DNA of 62,980 nt from Verrucomicrobiia bacterium (GCA_031290985.1 JARLJW010000031.1:1-62980), one strand, 5' to 3'; shown: positions 9,374-18,702, counted from the first letter of the stretch. Notes: a model not told the origin generated them from the letters alone. Numbers and translations: made by a program.

Positions 9374-10219
9374 ATGAAAATCAAACCCGAAGATGCCTAT
9401 TTAGATTTGATGAAGAAGGCTTTGACCTTCAGTTTATGGCCCGAACCTCCCGTTCCCATTGATACCTTCAAATACGGCGGATCCCCCATCAAACGGCTGA
9501 TCTTGTGGTTTTTATCACACATCTCCAGAATTTTACGGCCAACTCCAATTCAGCTGGTCAAACAAAGGACTTTTACCAAAGAACAAAGGGATGAAGGATG
9601 GGGCTGGCCGGGATATGCGCATTCGATGATCGGTCTTAAACGTTTCGATAATATCCGGTATTGCGTTGAAACGGTTATCCGAGATGGGATCGAAGGCGAC
9701 CTGATTGAAACGGGTGTGTGGCGTGGCGGCGCCTGCATTTTTATGCGCGCCATCCTGGCGGCTCACGGGGTTGAGAATCGCAAAGTCTATCTGGCAGATT
9801 CTTTTGAAGGCTTGCCCAGGCCGAACGCGGAAAGATTTCCCGCGGACAAGGGTGACACGCATCATATTCATAATTTTTTAAAGGTGTCTCAAGCAGAGGT
9901 GGAAAACAACTTCCGGAGTTTTGGCTTGCTGGATGATCAGGTGGTTTTTTTAAAGGGTTGGTTTAGCGACACTCTTCCCAAGGCCCCCATGACCAAATTA
10001 GCCGTGCTCCGGCTGGACGGAGACATGTATGGTTCCACGATGGATGCGTTGAAAAATCTTTATCCCAAGCTCTCCAAAGGCGGCTTCTGCATCATTGATG
10101 ACTATCACATCGCCGGATGTAAAAAGGCGGTGGAGGATTTTCGGGCTGAAAATGGGATTCGCGCTGAATTAATAGCCATAAATAAAAACGACGCGGCAGT
10201 TTATTGGAGAAAAGAATGA
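9374..10219 (+). CDS. TylF/MycF-type methyltransferase
   Basis: A 281-residue SAM-dependent O-methyltransferase of the macrocin methyltransferase (TylF) family. It shows GDLIETGVWRGGACIFMRA (about 113-131) for SAM binding, LADSFEGLP near 138, and the metal-binding acidic segment LRLDGDMYGSTMDAL near 215 followed by IIDDYH near 238. Members methylate sugar hydroxyls, so this one probably caps or decorates the glycan. The gene and the 72 bp before it are visibly more AT-rich than the flanking genes, with many AAA, TTT and AAT codons. This hints at separate acquisition. Confidence 0.88.
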   Translation: MKIKPEDAYLDLMKKALTFSLWPEPPVPIDTFKYGGSPIKRLILWFLSHISRILRPTPIQLVKQRTFTKEQRDEGWGWPGYAHSMIGLKRFDNIRYCVETVIRDGIEGDLIETGVWRGGACIFMRAILAAHGVENRKVYLADSFEGLPRPNAERFPADKGDTHHIHNFLKVSQAEVENNFRSFGLLDDQVVFLKGWFSDTLPKAPMTKLAVLRLDGDMYGSTMDALKNLYPKLSKGGFCIIDDYHIAGCKKAVEDFRAENGIRAELIAINKNDAAVYWRKE

Positions 10220-10249
10220 TGGCCTTCAGTGCGGCTTGAAATTGAGCCA

Positions 10250-11404
10250 ATGCGCATCGCCATCCTCACCACGGACAACCGGGAAGCCCATCGCGATTAC
10301 GCCCGCCCGGAACCGCTGCCCGGCTATGCGCCGGCGGCCCTGCTCCAGGGCTTCGCCCTGGTGCCGGAAGCGGAGATCCACATGGTCTCCTGCCTGCGCC
10401 AGCCGGTGAATTCACCGAAAAAAATCGCGCCCAACATCTATTACCACAGCCTGCTGGTTCCAAAAATCGGCTGGCTGCGCACCGGCTACCTGGGCTGCGT
10501 TCGCGCCACGCGCAAAAAACTCCGCGAAATCCGGCCGGACATCGTCCACGGCCAGGGTACGGAACGTGATTGCGGCATCAGCGCGGTATGCTCCGGTTTT
10601 CCCAACGTGTTGACCATCCATGGAAACATGAAGGCCATCGCCGAAGTTTACCGCGCCCGCATCGGCAGCTTCCACTGGCTCACTGCCCGGCTGGAGACGT
10701 TTGCCCTTGGGCGCACCGCCGGGGTTTTTTGTAATTCCGCCTATACGGAAAAATTGGTGGCCCCGCGCACTGAAAAAATCTGGCGCGTCCCCAACGCGTT
10801 GCGCGCGGAATTTTTTGAGCCGCTGCCCGAAAGGAAATCCGGCAGTACGCCCATATTGCTTAACATTGGTGTCATCGAGCCGCGCAAGCAGCAGTTGGAG
10901 CTGCTCCACGTCGCCCGCCGGTTGCATGGGCGCGGGCTCAAGTTCCAGTTGCAATTCGCCGGCGACCGCGTGACGCACAGTGATTACGGCCGGCGGTTCA
11001 CCCGGGAACTGGCGGCGGCGGAAAAGGCCGGCTATGCGCGGCACCGCGGACTGTTGCCCACGCCCCAGTTGATCGCGGCGATGGATGCGGCGGATGCGCT
11101 CGTGCATTTTCCCTCCGAGGAGGCGTTCGGACTGGTGGTGGCCGAGGCGCTGGCGCGCAACTTGAAATTGTTTGCCGCCGCCACCGGTGGTGTGGTGGAT
11201 ATCATCGCCGGCGTCGCGGACACGGAGTCGTTCGCCGCCGCGGATTTTGCCGGCCTGGAAAATGCCCTCGCGCGCTGGCTCGCGGCCGGCTGCCCCCCGC
11301 CGTCCGATGCCGCCGGACTGATGCGGGCACGCTATCACCCCAAAATCGTGGCCCAGCGCCATCTCGAAATCTACCGCGAAGTGCTGGCGGCCCAATCCCG
11401 TTGA
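10250..11404 (+). CDS. Family 4 (GT-B) glycosyltransferase
   Basis: A 384-residue GT-B enzyme. Start ATG at 10250 gives the normal first strand MRIAILTTDN; an upstream in-frame GTG at 10229 would only add seven residues. LLNIGVIEPRKQQLELL (about 205) begins the C-terminal nucleotide-binding domain, and FPSEEAFGLVVAEALAR (about 283-299) is the E-x7-E region. It lies within the glycan cluster. Sugar specificity is unknown. Confidence 0.9.
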   Translation: MRIAILTTDNREAHRDYARPEPLPGYAPAALLQGFALVPEAEIHMVSCLRQPVNSPKKIAPNIYYHSLLVPKIGWLRTGYLGCVRATRKKLREIRPDIVHGQGTERDCGISAVCSGFPNVLTIHGNMKAIAEVYRARIGSFHWLTARLETFALGRTAGVFCNSAYTEKLVAPRTEKIWRVPNALRAEFFEPLPERKSGSTPILLNIGVIEPRKQQLELLHVARRLHGRGLKFQLQFAGDRVTHSDYGRRFTRELAAAEKAGYARHRGLLPTPQLIAAMDAADALVHFPSEEAFGLVVAEALARNLKLFAAATGGVVDIIAGVADTESFAAADFAGLENALARWLAAGCPPPSDAAGLMRARYHPKIVAQRHLEIYREVLAAQSR

Positions 11405-11471
11405 GGAACTCCGTGGTGGCGGCCGATTTTGCGCTTGCCAAGCCCCGGCCAATTATCAACCGTGCGGGCAC

Positions 11472-12992
11472 ATGACGTCCATCTTGCAGCGGAAATCCAT
11501 TTTTCTGGCAACCGTCCTGGTCGCCTCTTTGTGGCTGCTCTGGTTGTTTGACGACGGCCTCGGCATGGGTTGGCCGTCCGATACCTTGCGGAACTGGCAG
11601 CAGTGCGGCGTGACCACCCTGCATGGCGCGCTGGTCTTCAACCCCGGCGGCTTCGAGGCCGTCACCGCGCCGCAAATCTACCACGGCATGAGCCCATTCT
11701 GTCTCTACACAGTCTTGATCTGTACCAAACTTCTCGGCTGGACGGGGCTGGGAACCTTTTCGTTCTTCCTCGTTCTCGGCGTCTTGGTGCTGTGGGGAAC
11801 ATGGTCATTGCTGGGCAGGGGCAATTTTGCCCAATTGGCGGCGGTGGCGGTCATCTTGAGCCCCGGTTACGGGCGCTGGCTGGTTGGCATCGACCCGAAC
11901 GCCATCTCGGTGCTGCTGGGCATCCCTTACGCGGCGGCCGTCACGGAATTGCTTAAAAAACCCCGGCTGCGGGCCGCCGATAGCCTGCTCATTTTTTTGC
12001 TCACCGGCGCGTTCGTGATCTTGAACTGGACGACAGCCTGGGTGCTCACACCTTTTGGAATCTTTCTGCTGGCCACATCCCAAGTGCGCCGCGCACGCGC
12101 GGTTAAATTCCTCACCGTGGCGGCGGCTGGCTCAATCCTGTTTGTGTTCTCCTCCATGCTTGCCAAATCTGGCGGCGCGGCGGTCGGCGGCGGCGGGGCC
12201 GGCCAGCATTTTCTCGGCGGCTATACTTGGGGCAACTACGGTTATGGCGAAGGGCTGACAACGAGCCGCGCGTTCATACGCATTTTTTTCATCACCACCA
12301 TCGGCCTGCTGCCGGTATTGTTGCTCTGGGCCATGACGGCTTTTCACAAGTTCCGCGTGGCACCGGCGAATGGTTTCATCGCCCTCCTGCCACTGGGCGT
12401 GGCACTGCTGGAGATCGCCGCCATGCGAAATTACTTTGGCCATCACCCGTGGATGGCGCCGCCGGTGGTGATCGTGGGCCTGATATTTTCCATCAACTTG
12501 CTGTCGGCAACCGCGACGGAATCCCGGCCCGCGACCGGCGGCGGCTTGAAACGTCTGGTGTTCATCGCGGCCGTTTGCCTGGTCTATGGTTTGGCCGTGG
12601 TGTCGTTCTACCGCGCCAATGGCAGTGAAGGCCGTTCGTTGACCCGCATGGTGCGCCACGAAACCGCCCGTACCGACTGGATCGTGCTGGTCAAAAATGT
12701 CGACCCGGTCACGGCGCAACAATCCGACCGGCTGGATGGCACCTTGGACCGGCATGTCGTGGTTGTGGATGACTTGAAGGACCTCCCGGCTGGCCAGAGT
12801 TTGGCCATCCTGACAGCTGTTCCCATGAACGGCGGACAGCTCATCGCGCAGGAACGGGTTGGTTCGGGTTCGGGCTTGGACGCTGTGCTGCCGAAGGCCG
12901 CCGACTGGTTCAACCGCACCATCTCGCGCCGCAAACCGGGCGACCGCCCGGAATTTGCCTCGCAATACTACCTGTATCGTCCGGCACCATGA
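11472..12992 (+). CDS. Polytopic membrane protein, GT-C-like
   Basis: A 506-residue protein made largely of hydrophobic segments, starting with a transmembrane helix (FLATVLVASLWLLWLF). A large first loop follows with acidic residues and aromatic motifs (FDDGLGMGWPSD, then QIYHGMSPF), as in GT-C glycosyltransferases that use polyprenyl-phosphate sugars. The soluble C-terminal 130 residues are probably periplasmic. Clear family motifs are lacking, so GT-C is inferred from topology and neighbourhood; a polymerase or transporter role is possible. Confidence 0.6.
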   Translation: MTSILQRKSIFLATVLVASLWLLWLFDDGLGMGWPSDTLRNWQQCGVTTLHGALVFNPGGFEAVTAPQIYHGMSPFCLYTVLICTKLLGWTGLGTFSFFLVLGVLVLWGTWSLLGRGNFAQLAAVAVILSPGYGRWLVGIDPNAISVLLGIPYAAAVTELLKKPRLRAADSLLIFLLTGAFVILNWTTAWVLTPFGIFLLATSQVRRARAVKFLTVAAAGSILFVFSSMLAKSGGAAVGGGGAGQHFLGGYTWGNYGYGEGLTTSRAFIRIFFITTIGLLPVLLLWAMTAFHKFRVAPANGFIALLPLGVALLEIAAMRNYFGHHPWMAPPVVIVGLIFSINLLSATATESRPATGGGLKRLVFIAAVCLVYGLAVVSFYRANGSEGRSLTRMVRHETARTDWIVLVKNVDPVTAQQSDRLDGTLDRHVVVVDDLKDLPAGQSLAILTAVPMNGGQLIAQERVGSGSGLDAVLPKAADWFNRTISRRKPGDRPEFASQYYLYRPAP

Positions 12993-13056
12993 AAATATTT
13001 CCGCTCGAAGCAGCCGGTGACCTCTGGTATTTCATGGATAGGAATTCGAAGCATTC

Positions 13057-14094
13057 ATGAACCCGGAAACCACTTCCATCCCCGGCGGCAAGCGGCCATT
13101 GGTCTCCATCATCATCCCCATGTTGAATGAGCGCGAGGGCCTGGCCACGCTGTTCGACCGGGTGGAAAAGGCGGTGCAAAACACGCCGGTGGACTGGGAA
13201 TTGATCATCGTGGATGACGGCAGCACCGATGGCACCCGGGAGTCCGCCCGGCAGGAATTGAAGCGGTTTCCCCGCTGGCGCCTCGTCGGCCTGAGCCGGA
13301 ACTTCGGCCAGCAGCCGGCCTATCGCGCCGGCCTGCAGCACGCCACCGGCGATGCCGTGATCTTTTCCGACGCCGACCTGCAGGATCCGCCCGAGCTAAT
13401 ACCGCAATTGCTCGCGAAATGGCTGGAGGGCTTCAAGGTGGTTACCGGCTGCCGCACCAGCCGCGAAGAGCGCGGGCTGCGCCGGTTTTTCTTCGACCTG
13501 TTCCACCAGGCCTTTCACCGCATGACCGGCGGCGTGATGCCCGCCAACAGCGGGATGTTCTCCCTCGTTGACCGCGTTGTCATCGAGCATCTGCTCGCCA
13601 CGCGCGAGACGAATCTTTTTCTGCCCGCGTTGAAATGCTGGTATGGGTATCCGCAGGCGACCATCAGCTACGCGCGCAAGGAACGCGCCGTGGGCGAGCC
13701 CAAGCAGTCGTTCATCAAGCTGCTGCGTTATGCGCTGGACGGGCTCTTCAGTTTTTCCGATCTGCCCCTGCAATGGATTGGCATGACCGGCGCCATCCTC
13801 TGCCTCCTGAGCCTGGGTTACGCGGGCGTGCTTGTGGCGGAAAAGATCCTGCAGGTGTTCGGCTTTTTCCCGTCGCTCCGTGTGCTGGGTTTCACCACGC
13901 TGGCGGCGGCCATATTTTTCTTCGGCGGATTGAACCTGCTGGCGCTGGGTATCATCGGCCAGTACGTGGCCCGCATCTATCGCGAGACCAAGGGGCGTCC
14001 GCTCTATGTTGTGGAATCCGTCCTGGATTCGGAGGCCCTTAAAACAGCGGGCGAGCCCGGGTCTCGGCCTAAGTCACCGACGACAAAAAATTAA
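13057..14094 (+). CDS. GtrB-like polyprenyl-phosphate glycosyltransferase
   Basis: A 345-residue GT2 enzyme with a C-terminal membrane anchor. VSIIIPMLNE opens the catalytic domain, IIVDDGSTDGT (about 47-57) and FSDADLQDPPE (about 103-113) are the classical donor and metal motifs. Two transmembrane helices follow near 240-265 and 275-305. This is the architecture of DPM1/GtrB/ArnC-type enzymes that load a sugar onto polyprenyl phosphate. Such lipid-linked sugars are the donors for GT-C membrane enzymes, which fits the two polytopic proteins on either side. Confidence 0.9.
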   Translation: MNPETTSIPGGKRPLVSIIIPMLNEREGLATLFDRVEKAVQNTPVDWELIIVDDGSTDGTRESARQELKRFPRWRLVGLSRNFGQQPAYRAGLQHATGDAVIFSDADLQDPPELIPQLLAKWLEGFKVVTGCRTSREERGLRRFFFDLFHQAFHRMTGGVMPANSGMFSLVDRVVIEHLLATRETNLFLPALKCWYGYPQATISYARKERAVGEPKQSFIKLLRYALDGLFSFSDLPLQWIGMTGAILCLLSLGYAGVLVAEKILQVFGFFPSLRVLGFTTLAAAIFFFGGLNLLALGIIGQYVARIYRETKGRPLYVVESVLDSEALKTAGEPGSRPKSPTTKN

Positions 14095-14096
14095 TC

Positions 14097-15710
14097 ATGG
14101 CACTTGCGCGCACAATGAAATCAGACGGGCCGGCTGGAACTGGGCCTGGGATTTTTATCGAGGTTTTCAAGCTTCTGGCCATCGCGGTTTGCGCAATTGC
14201 CATTGGCGGGAAGATAGCCGCCGCACCCCAGTTTATTTTCAATGACGGAAGGCTGGCCCCCGTATTTTCGATGTTGCACGGTAATCCGCCTTTTTACGCG
14301 CCCGGCACCGGTCCGATGTTGAATACTGTTTATGGCCCGCTGAGTTATGTCTACTACTTTCCGTGCGGCTGTTTCATCCAAAATATTTCACTGGCGATCA
14401 TGGCGGGCTCCGTGCTTTCGTTGCTGGCATTTGTCATCCCGCTGGGAATCATCCTGCTCCGTCAGCGGGATCGGTTTGGTGGCCGGGAAATGTTCTGGCT
14501 GGGGGCGCTTTGCCTGCTGCAAGTTCTCGCCTATGGAGGGTTGTCATCCGCCGCCTTTATCATCCATGCTGATGCTCCGGCAGTCTTGTTCGCCAGCTTG
14601 TGCGTTTTGGCACTAGGCTGGGGCGAAGCCGGTATCACCAGTCGCCGTGCACTGTGGATCAGCGCCGCCTGCGGGGTCCTGGCCATATGGTCCAAGCAGA
14701 CCTATGCGGCCGTGTTATTAATGCCGTTGGCCGTGATGCTGATGGAAAAGCACAGCTGGAAACAACGGCTGGCTTTGCTGGGTTGGATCGCCTCCTTAAA
14801 TGCCATTCTGCTGTGGATCTTTTCACTCTGGTGCGGGTTTGGTGCCGTGGAGGAAAACCTGCTGAAAATTCCCGGCGCCATTCCATCCGGCCAGGTCCTC
14901 TTTCTTTACGCGCCCGATCCGCACGCCGCCGGCGGCGTTATCGGTCATCTTAGATCCCTGATCGTCTCCATCCATATCATGTTCGGAAAATATCTGGCGC
15001 CGTATCTGCTGTGTTTTTTGTTTTATCTTTTTTTCAGGATCAAGAATGGCGGGACCGCCACCGCCGGCAGTTTGGCCTTGCTAGTGCCCCGCATATCCGG
15101 ATTTTTCTTCTTGGCGGCGTTGTTGAACTTGCCGTTGGCGGCGGACTCCGCCACCAAAATAGGGGCGGCGGCCAATGATGACACACCTTTCGCCTGGTTT
15201 TTGATTCTGGGTATTTTTTGTTTGATCGTTGAAAAGAAGCAGAACACATCTCCTCCGATCGGTTGGCAGGCGAACCGGGCGGTTTACGCGATTTTTGCCA
15301 CCATCGCGCTGCTGTACTTGGCCGTGGCCACTGCCCATTTGCCCAAGAATCTTAGGACTATAGCTCATGCCTTTGATAATGACGAGGCGACCATTGCAGC
15401 TGTGTGCCGGCAATCACCGGGCAAATATTATTTTCCCTGGAATCCGGCGGCAGTCTATGCCGGTGAGCGGAAATTGTATAACTGGCAATACATCGCCGAG
15501 CTGCGCGGTCTTGCCGGCCGGCCTATCACCCCGGACCAGTTCTATCGATATCTGCCGCCAAACGCGTCCACCATCGGCCTGCCGGTTGAATATGTCACGG
15601 TTGCGACGAATTTTCTCAGCAGATATTTTCAAAACCTCCAAGCATGCGCCGGCCCCGCGGCGGCGCCAGCCGATCGTTTTGCCTGGTACTCGTTCGAGCG
15701 CCGGCCTTGA
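14097..15710 (+). CDS. Polytopic membrane protein, GT-C/ArnT-like
   Basis: A 537-residue polytopic membrane protein. The first large loop contains NDGRLAPVFSMLHGNPPFY and then VYGPLSYVYY. An acidic residue, then a GxPxY and a GPL-Y sequence in loop 1 are typical of GT-C enzymes of the ArnT/PMT type. The start at 14097 lies 2 bp after the previous stop; an internal ATG (MKSDGPAG, 14112) is also possible. It probably transfers a sugar from a polyprenyl-phosphate donor at the outer face of the inner membrane. Assignment rests on topology and loop motif. Confidence 0.65.
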   Translation: MALARTMKSDGPAGTGPGIFIEVFKLLAIAVCAIAIGGKIAAAPQFIFNDGRLAPVFSMLHGNPPFYAPGTGPMLNTVYGPLSYVYYFPCGCFIQNISLAIMAGSVLSLLAFVIPLGIILLRQRDRFGGREMFWLGALCLLQVLAYGGLSSAAFIIHADAPAVLFASLCVLALGWGEAGITSRRALWISAACGVLAIWSKQTYAAVLLMPLAVMLMEKHSWKQRLALLGWIASLNAILLWIFSLWCGFGAVEENLLKIPGAIPSGQVLFLYAPDPHAAGGVIGHLRSLIVSIHIMFGKYLAPYLLCFLFYLFFRIKNGGTATAGSLALLVPRISGFFFLAALLNLPLAADSATKIGAAANDDTPFAWFLILGIFCLIVEKKQNTSPPIGWQANRAVYAIFATIALLYLAVATAHLPKNLRTIAHAFDNDEATIAAVCRQSPGKYYFPWNPAAVYAGERKLYNWQYIAELRGLAGRPITPDQFYRYLPPNASTIGLPVEYVTVATNFLSRYFQNLQACAGPAAAPADRFAWYSFERRP

Positions 15711-15821
15711 TGCCGCAAAAACATTCCCTGGGCAAGAACTTGGGAGGTCAATCGCCTGAATTAAGGTGCCGCAGCCGGTTGCAGTCTTGCAAACAGCCGG
15801 TTTAATCTGCCAGCATGGCGC

Positions 15822-17261
15822 GTGGCCGACATCCGAAAAATCCCGCTCGTCGTTGACCTCGAAGGCACATTGCTCCGCACGGAGATGCTGTGGGAATCAA
15901 TGGCAAGCCTACTGCGGCGTGAGCCGCTGTTTTTTTTTCAAGCCGTGTTTTGGTGCATGCGGGGACGTGTGTTCCTGAAACAAAAATTGGCTGCGGCCAC
16001 CCGGATCAATGCGGCCAGCCTCCCCTACAACCAAGAATTTCTCGCTTGGCTGCGGGGTGAAAAGCAAAGCGGGCGCAAGCTCATCCTCGCTTCTGCGGCC
16101 GACTTGAAACTGGCGCAGGCGATCGCGGATCACACCGGCTTGTTCGATGAAGTGCTGGCCAGCGACGGCAAAACGAACCGGCGTGGCCAGAACAAGCTCC
16201 GGATACTGACGCAAAGATTTGGCGAGCGCGGCTTTGATTACGCTGGAAGCTCCGCGGCGGACACGGCCATATGGCGGGGGGCGGGTGCCGCCGTGGTGGT
16301 AAATGCCAGCTCCCGGGTGGAAAGGGCCGCTGCGGATTGTACCAGGATTGACCGGGTTTTTGAACCAGCCAGCCCGCGCTTTCGTCCGTTTATCCGCTGC
16401 CTGCGGCCACATCAATGGGCCAAAAACCTGATCATTTTTGTGCCGATAATCGCCGGTCACAAAATTACGGATCTTTCCATGTTGTTGCCTGGTTTTTTTG
16501 CCTTTGTGGTATTCTGCCTTTGTGCCTCGGGCGTTTACGTGATGAATGACCTGATGGATCTGGAGGATGACCGGCTCCATGCAACTAAAAGGCAGCGTCC
16601 GCTGGCCGCCGGCGATCTGCCGTTGGCGGTCGGACTGATCACCGGTCCGCTTTTGCTTGCGGTCGGCCTGCTTGCGGCGTTGGCGCTATCATGGCTTTTC
16701 ACCGGCGTGGTGGCCTTGTATCTGGTTTTGACGATGGCCTATTCCTGGCGGATCAAGCGCGTGGTCTTGCTGGACGTGTTTTTTTTAGCCGGTCTCTACA
16801 CGATCCGGCTGGTGGCCGGTCATGCGGCCACCGGCATCGTCTATTCCGCGTGGTTGCTGATGTTTTCCATGTTCATTTTCCTGAGCTTGGCGTTGGTAAA
16901 GCGTTATGTGGAGCTGGCCGCGGCCAAAGAAATGAGTCCGGATAAAATCCGCGTCGCCGGCAGAGGCTATGACCAGCGAGATCTGGAACTGGTCACGTCA
17001 CTGGGGACCGGCAGCGGTTTTATCGCCGCGCTGGTGATGGCACTTTATGTGGACGGCCAGCAAGTGGTGGTGCTTTACGCGCGTCCCAAGCTATTGTTGC
17101 TGGCGTGCCCGCTCTTGCTTTATTGGATCAGCCGCATCTGGTTGCTCGCGCATCGCCGGCAATTGCATGAGGATCCGGTTCTCTTCGCGGTGAAGGATGG
17201 AGCAAGTTATGTCATTGGGGTGCTGGTCTTGGGGGTTCTCTGGCTGGCATCCGGGCATTAA
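15822..17261 (+). CDS. HAD-UbiA prenyltransferase fusion
   Basis: A 479-residue fusion starting at GTG. Residues 1 to about 180 form a HAD-like hydrolase domain starting VVDLEGTLLRTE. The usual second Asp of the DxDGT motif is Glu here. Residues about 190-479 form a UbiA-family membrane prenyltransferase with the Mg-binding NDLMDLEDDRLHATK motif near 240 and a second acidic loop near 295-310. HAD-UbiA fusions resemble decaprenyl-phosphate phosphoribosyltransferases that make precursors of polyprenyl-phosphate pentoses. It may supply a lipid-linked pentose to the GT-C proteins; the true acceptor is not shown. Confidence 0.82.
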   Translation: MADIRKIPLVVDLEGTLLRTEMLWESMASLLRREPLFFFQAVFWCMRGRVFLKQKLAAATRINAASLPYNQEFLAWLRGEKQSGRKLILASAADLKLAQAIADHTGLFDEVLASDGKTNRRGQNKLRILTQRFGERGFDYAGSSAADTAIWRGAGAAVVVNASSRVERAAADCTRIDRVFEPASPRFRPFIRCLRPHQWAKNLIIFVPIIAGHKITDLSMLLPGFFAFVVFCLCASGVYVMNDLMDLEDDRLHATKRQRPLAAGDLPLAVGLITGPLLLAVGLLAALALSWLFTGVVALYLVLTMAYSWRIKRVVLLDVFFLAGLYTIRLVAGHAATGIVYSAWLLMFSMFIFLSLALVKRYVELAAAKEMSPDKIRVAGRGYDQRDLELVTSLGTGSGFIAALVMALYVDGQQVVVLYARPKLLLLACPLLLYWISRIWLLAHRRQLHEDPVLFAVKDGASYVIGVLVLGVLWLASGH

Positions 17262-17308
17262 TATGCGCTTAACTGGGCGGAAACCAGGATGCCCGGGCCG
17301 GAGGGGCT

Positions 17309-18091
17309 TCATTTCCCGGCTTTACGGTAGTCACCCCGGCTGAAGTATTTCTCCAGCCAGACATAGGCGCAGATGAAAAAATAACGGCTGCCCATCTCCT
17401 TGATTTTCAGCTTGGCTTCGCCGAACCGGCGGTTGCGCCAGGTAATCGGCACCACCGTCCACGAAAAGCCGCGCACGATGGCCTTGAGCGGGAGTTCCAC
17501 GGTCAGGTTGAAATGCGGCGCGATGAGCGGTTCACAGCCCGTGATGACCGTCCGGCGATACGCCTTGAAGGCGTTTGTGGTGTCGTTCAGGGAAATGCCA
17601 AAGACGACCCGGATGAAAAAATTGGCCAGCCGGTTCACCAATAACTTAACCCGGGGATAGTCGACCGTGCCGCCGCCCTTGATAAAGCGGCTGCCGAACA
17701 CACAATCCCAGCCCTCGTTCAATAATTTCCAATAACGCACCGCATCCTGAGCGTCGTCCGACTCGTCGGCCATCATAATGACGACCGCATCGCCGGTGCA
17801 GCGGCGCAAACCGCAGGTGATGGCGCGGCCAAAGCCGTGCTGGCCGGTGTTCTGGACGGGATACAGCGTGGGAATTTTCTGCCGCAAATTGAGCAGCACC
17901 TCCCAGGTCTTGTCCTGGCTGCCATCATCCACCACCAAAATCTCATGCGGTATGTTATTTAAGGAGAGCTCCAGGTGCAGATGCTCCAGCATTGCGGGCA
18001 GGGATTCTTCTTCATCGCGTGCCGGGATAACGACGGAAAACAATTTGAGCGCCGGTGCCGATGGATTGGGGGACGATGAACTCATGGTCAA
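17309..18091 (-). CDS. Family 2 glycosyltransferase, DPM1-like
   Basis: A 260-residue GT2 enzyme with FSVVIPARDEEESLPAML near the N-terminus, ILVVDDGSQDKTWE near 55 and MMADESDD (about 106-113) as the acidic metal motif. It lacks a long C-terminal membrane domain, so it resembles single-domain dolichol/polyprenyl-phosphate mannosyltransferases. It points toward the preceding HAD-UbiA gene. A CCGGGCAT/ATGCCCGG inverted repeat (17251-17296) spans the end of that gene and the short gap, and could separate the two transcripts. It is the last chromosomal gene before the tRNA-Ser island. Confidence 0.9.
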   Translation of the reverse strand: MTMSSSSPNPSAPALKLFSVVIPARDEEESLPAMLEHLHLELSLNNIPHEILVVDDGSQDKTWEVLLNLRQKIPTLYPVQNTGQHGFGRAITCGLRRCTGDAVVIMMADESDDAQDAVRYWKLLNEGWDCVFGSRFIKGGGTVDYPRVKLLVNRLANFFIRVVFGISLNDTTNAFKAYRRTVITGCEPLIAPHFNLTVELPLKAIVRGFSWTVVPITWRNRRFGEAKLKIKEMGSRYFFICAYVWLEKYFSRGDYRKAGK

Positions 18092-18317
18092 AATACGTTC
18101 GCAAAGCTGGTTTTGATACTTTGTTCTTGCGCGGGCTTGCCGGGGGCTATTACTGCCCCGGGGTGAATGAATTCCACGTCCGGAGCAAGTGCGATATTTT
18201 GATCATCATAAAGCCGAGACCGTGGTCAGGATGCCTCCGGCTTGCGCCAGCGGCAAGCGGGAACAAAAGAAAATGGACAACCCGTAATTCGGCGTATTGG
18301 TATCGTTTTACCGTTTA

Positions 18318-18465
18318 TTTTAACTTTCCCAAAGTAGTTTCCACTGATAACGTATTAGAGCAGATACGGCACTTTCGGAAACGAGCGCCACTTGCCATCC
18401 TTTGACAAGTGTTCCTCGCATTTTCGAGAACTCGAGCTGTTTATCCCATAAGACCTGGGCGAACG
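18318..18465 (-). pseudogene. Tyrosine integrase 5' remnant
   Basis: This segment matches the first 49 or so codons of the integrase at 36379-37197, including the GKWRSFPKVP and GNYFGKVK segments. It is broken by a TAA (plus-strand TTA at 18355-18357, where the other copy has CAA) and by at least one single-base indel. It stops abruptly at the GKVK codons, where unrelated DNA begins. Together with the adjacent tRNA half it forms a 271-bp direct repeat with 37050-37320. It is most simply the remains of an older element that used the same tRNA gene. Confidence 0.85.
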
Positions 18466-18473
18466 GCTCTTGC

Positions 18474-18497
18474 GGGTTACAAGAGTGGGGTGCAATG
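18474..18497. promoter_or_regulatory. Degenerate paired GGGGTACAATG motif
   Basis: GGGTTACAAG and GGGGTGCAATG, 13 bp apart, about 50 bp left of the first tRNA-Ser half. This is the same relative position as the perfect pair at 37205-37228. Probable integrase or excisionase arm sites, decayed here. Confidence 0.5.
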
Positions 18498-18546
18498 CAA
18501 AAGCAGAACCTAAAGTGCGTCTGTCAGTAGTTATAAATGCGCGGTT

Positions 18547-18588
18547 GGAAGGGTGGCTGAGTGGTTAAAGGCATCTGACTCGAAATCA
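18547..18588 (+). repeat. tRNA-Ser 5'-half, att copy A
   Basis: 42 bp identical to the first 42 bases of the tRNA-Ser(CGA) gene at 37279: acceptor 5' strand, D arm, anticodon 5' stem, anticodon loop and three bases beyond. Identity stops at ATCA. It marks the left attachment junction of the nif island. A TATAAAT sequence lies about 10 bp upstream, so this half gene may still be transcribed. Confidence 0.92.
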
Positions 18589-18702
18589 TAGAATGCACCT
18601 TGGACTTCTTTGGACAGCCTTGGAATTCAATGACCTAGCTCGGACACCAAAATTTTCAAATTGACCTCGTATGGACCGTTTTGGCCTCCTTGTTAAGCGC
18701 AC

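Larger units (their letters stand above)
18318..18588 (+). repeat. 271-bp direct repeat, left copy
   Basis: This segment and 37050-37320 have the same length and align along nearly all of it: integrase 5' end, a 13-bp-spaced motif pair, an AAATGCGTCTGT-like stretch and the 42-bp tRNA-Ser half. The two copies bracket the whole 18.7-kb block in direct orientation, so homologous recombination between them could delete it. Confidence 0.8.
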
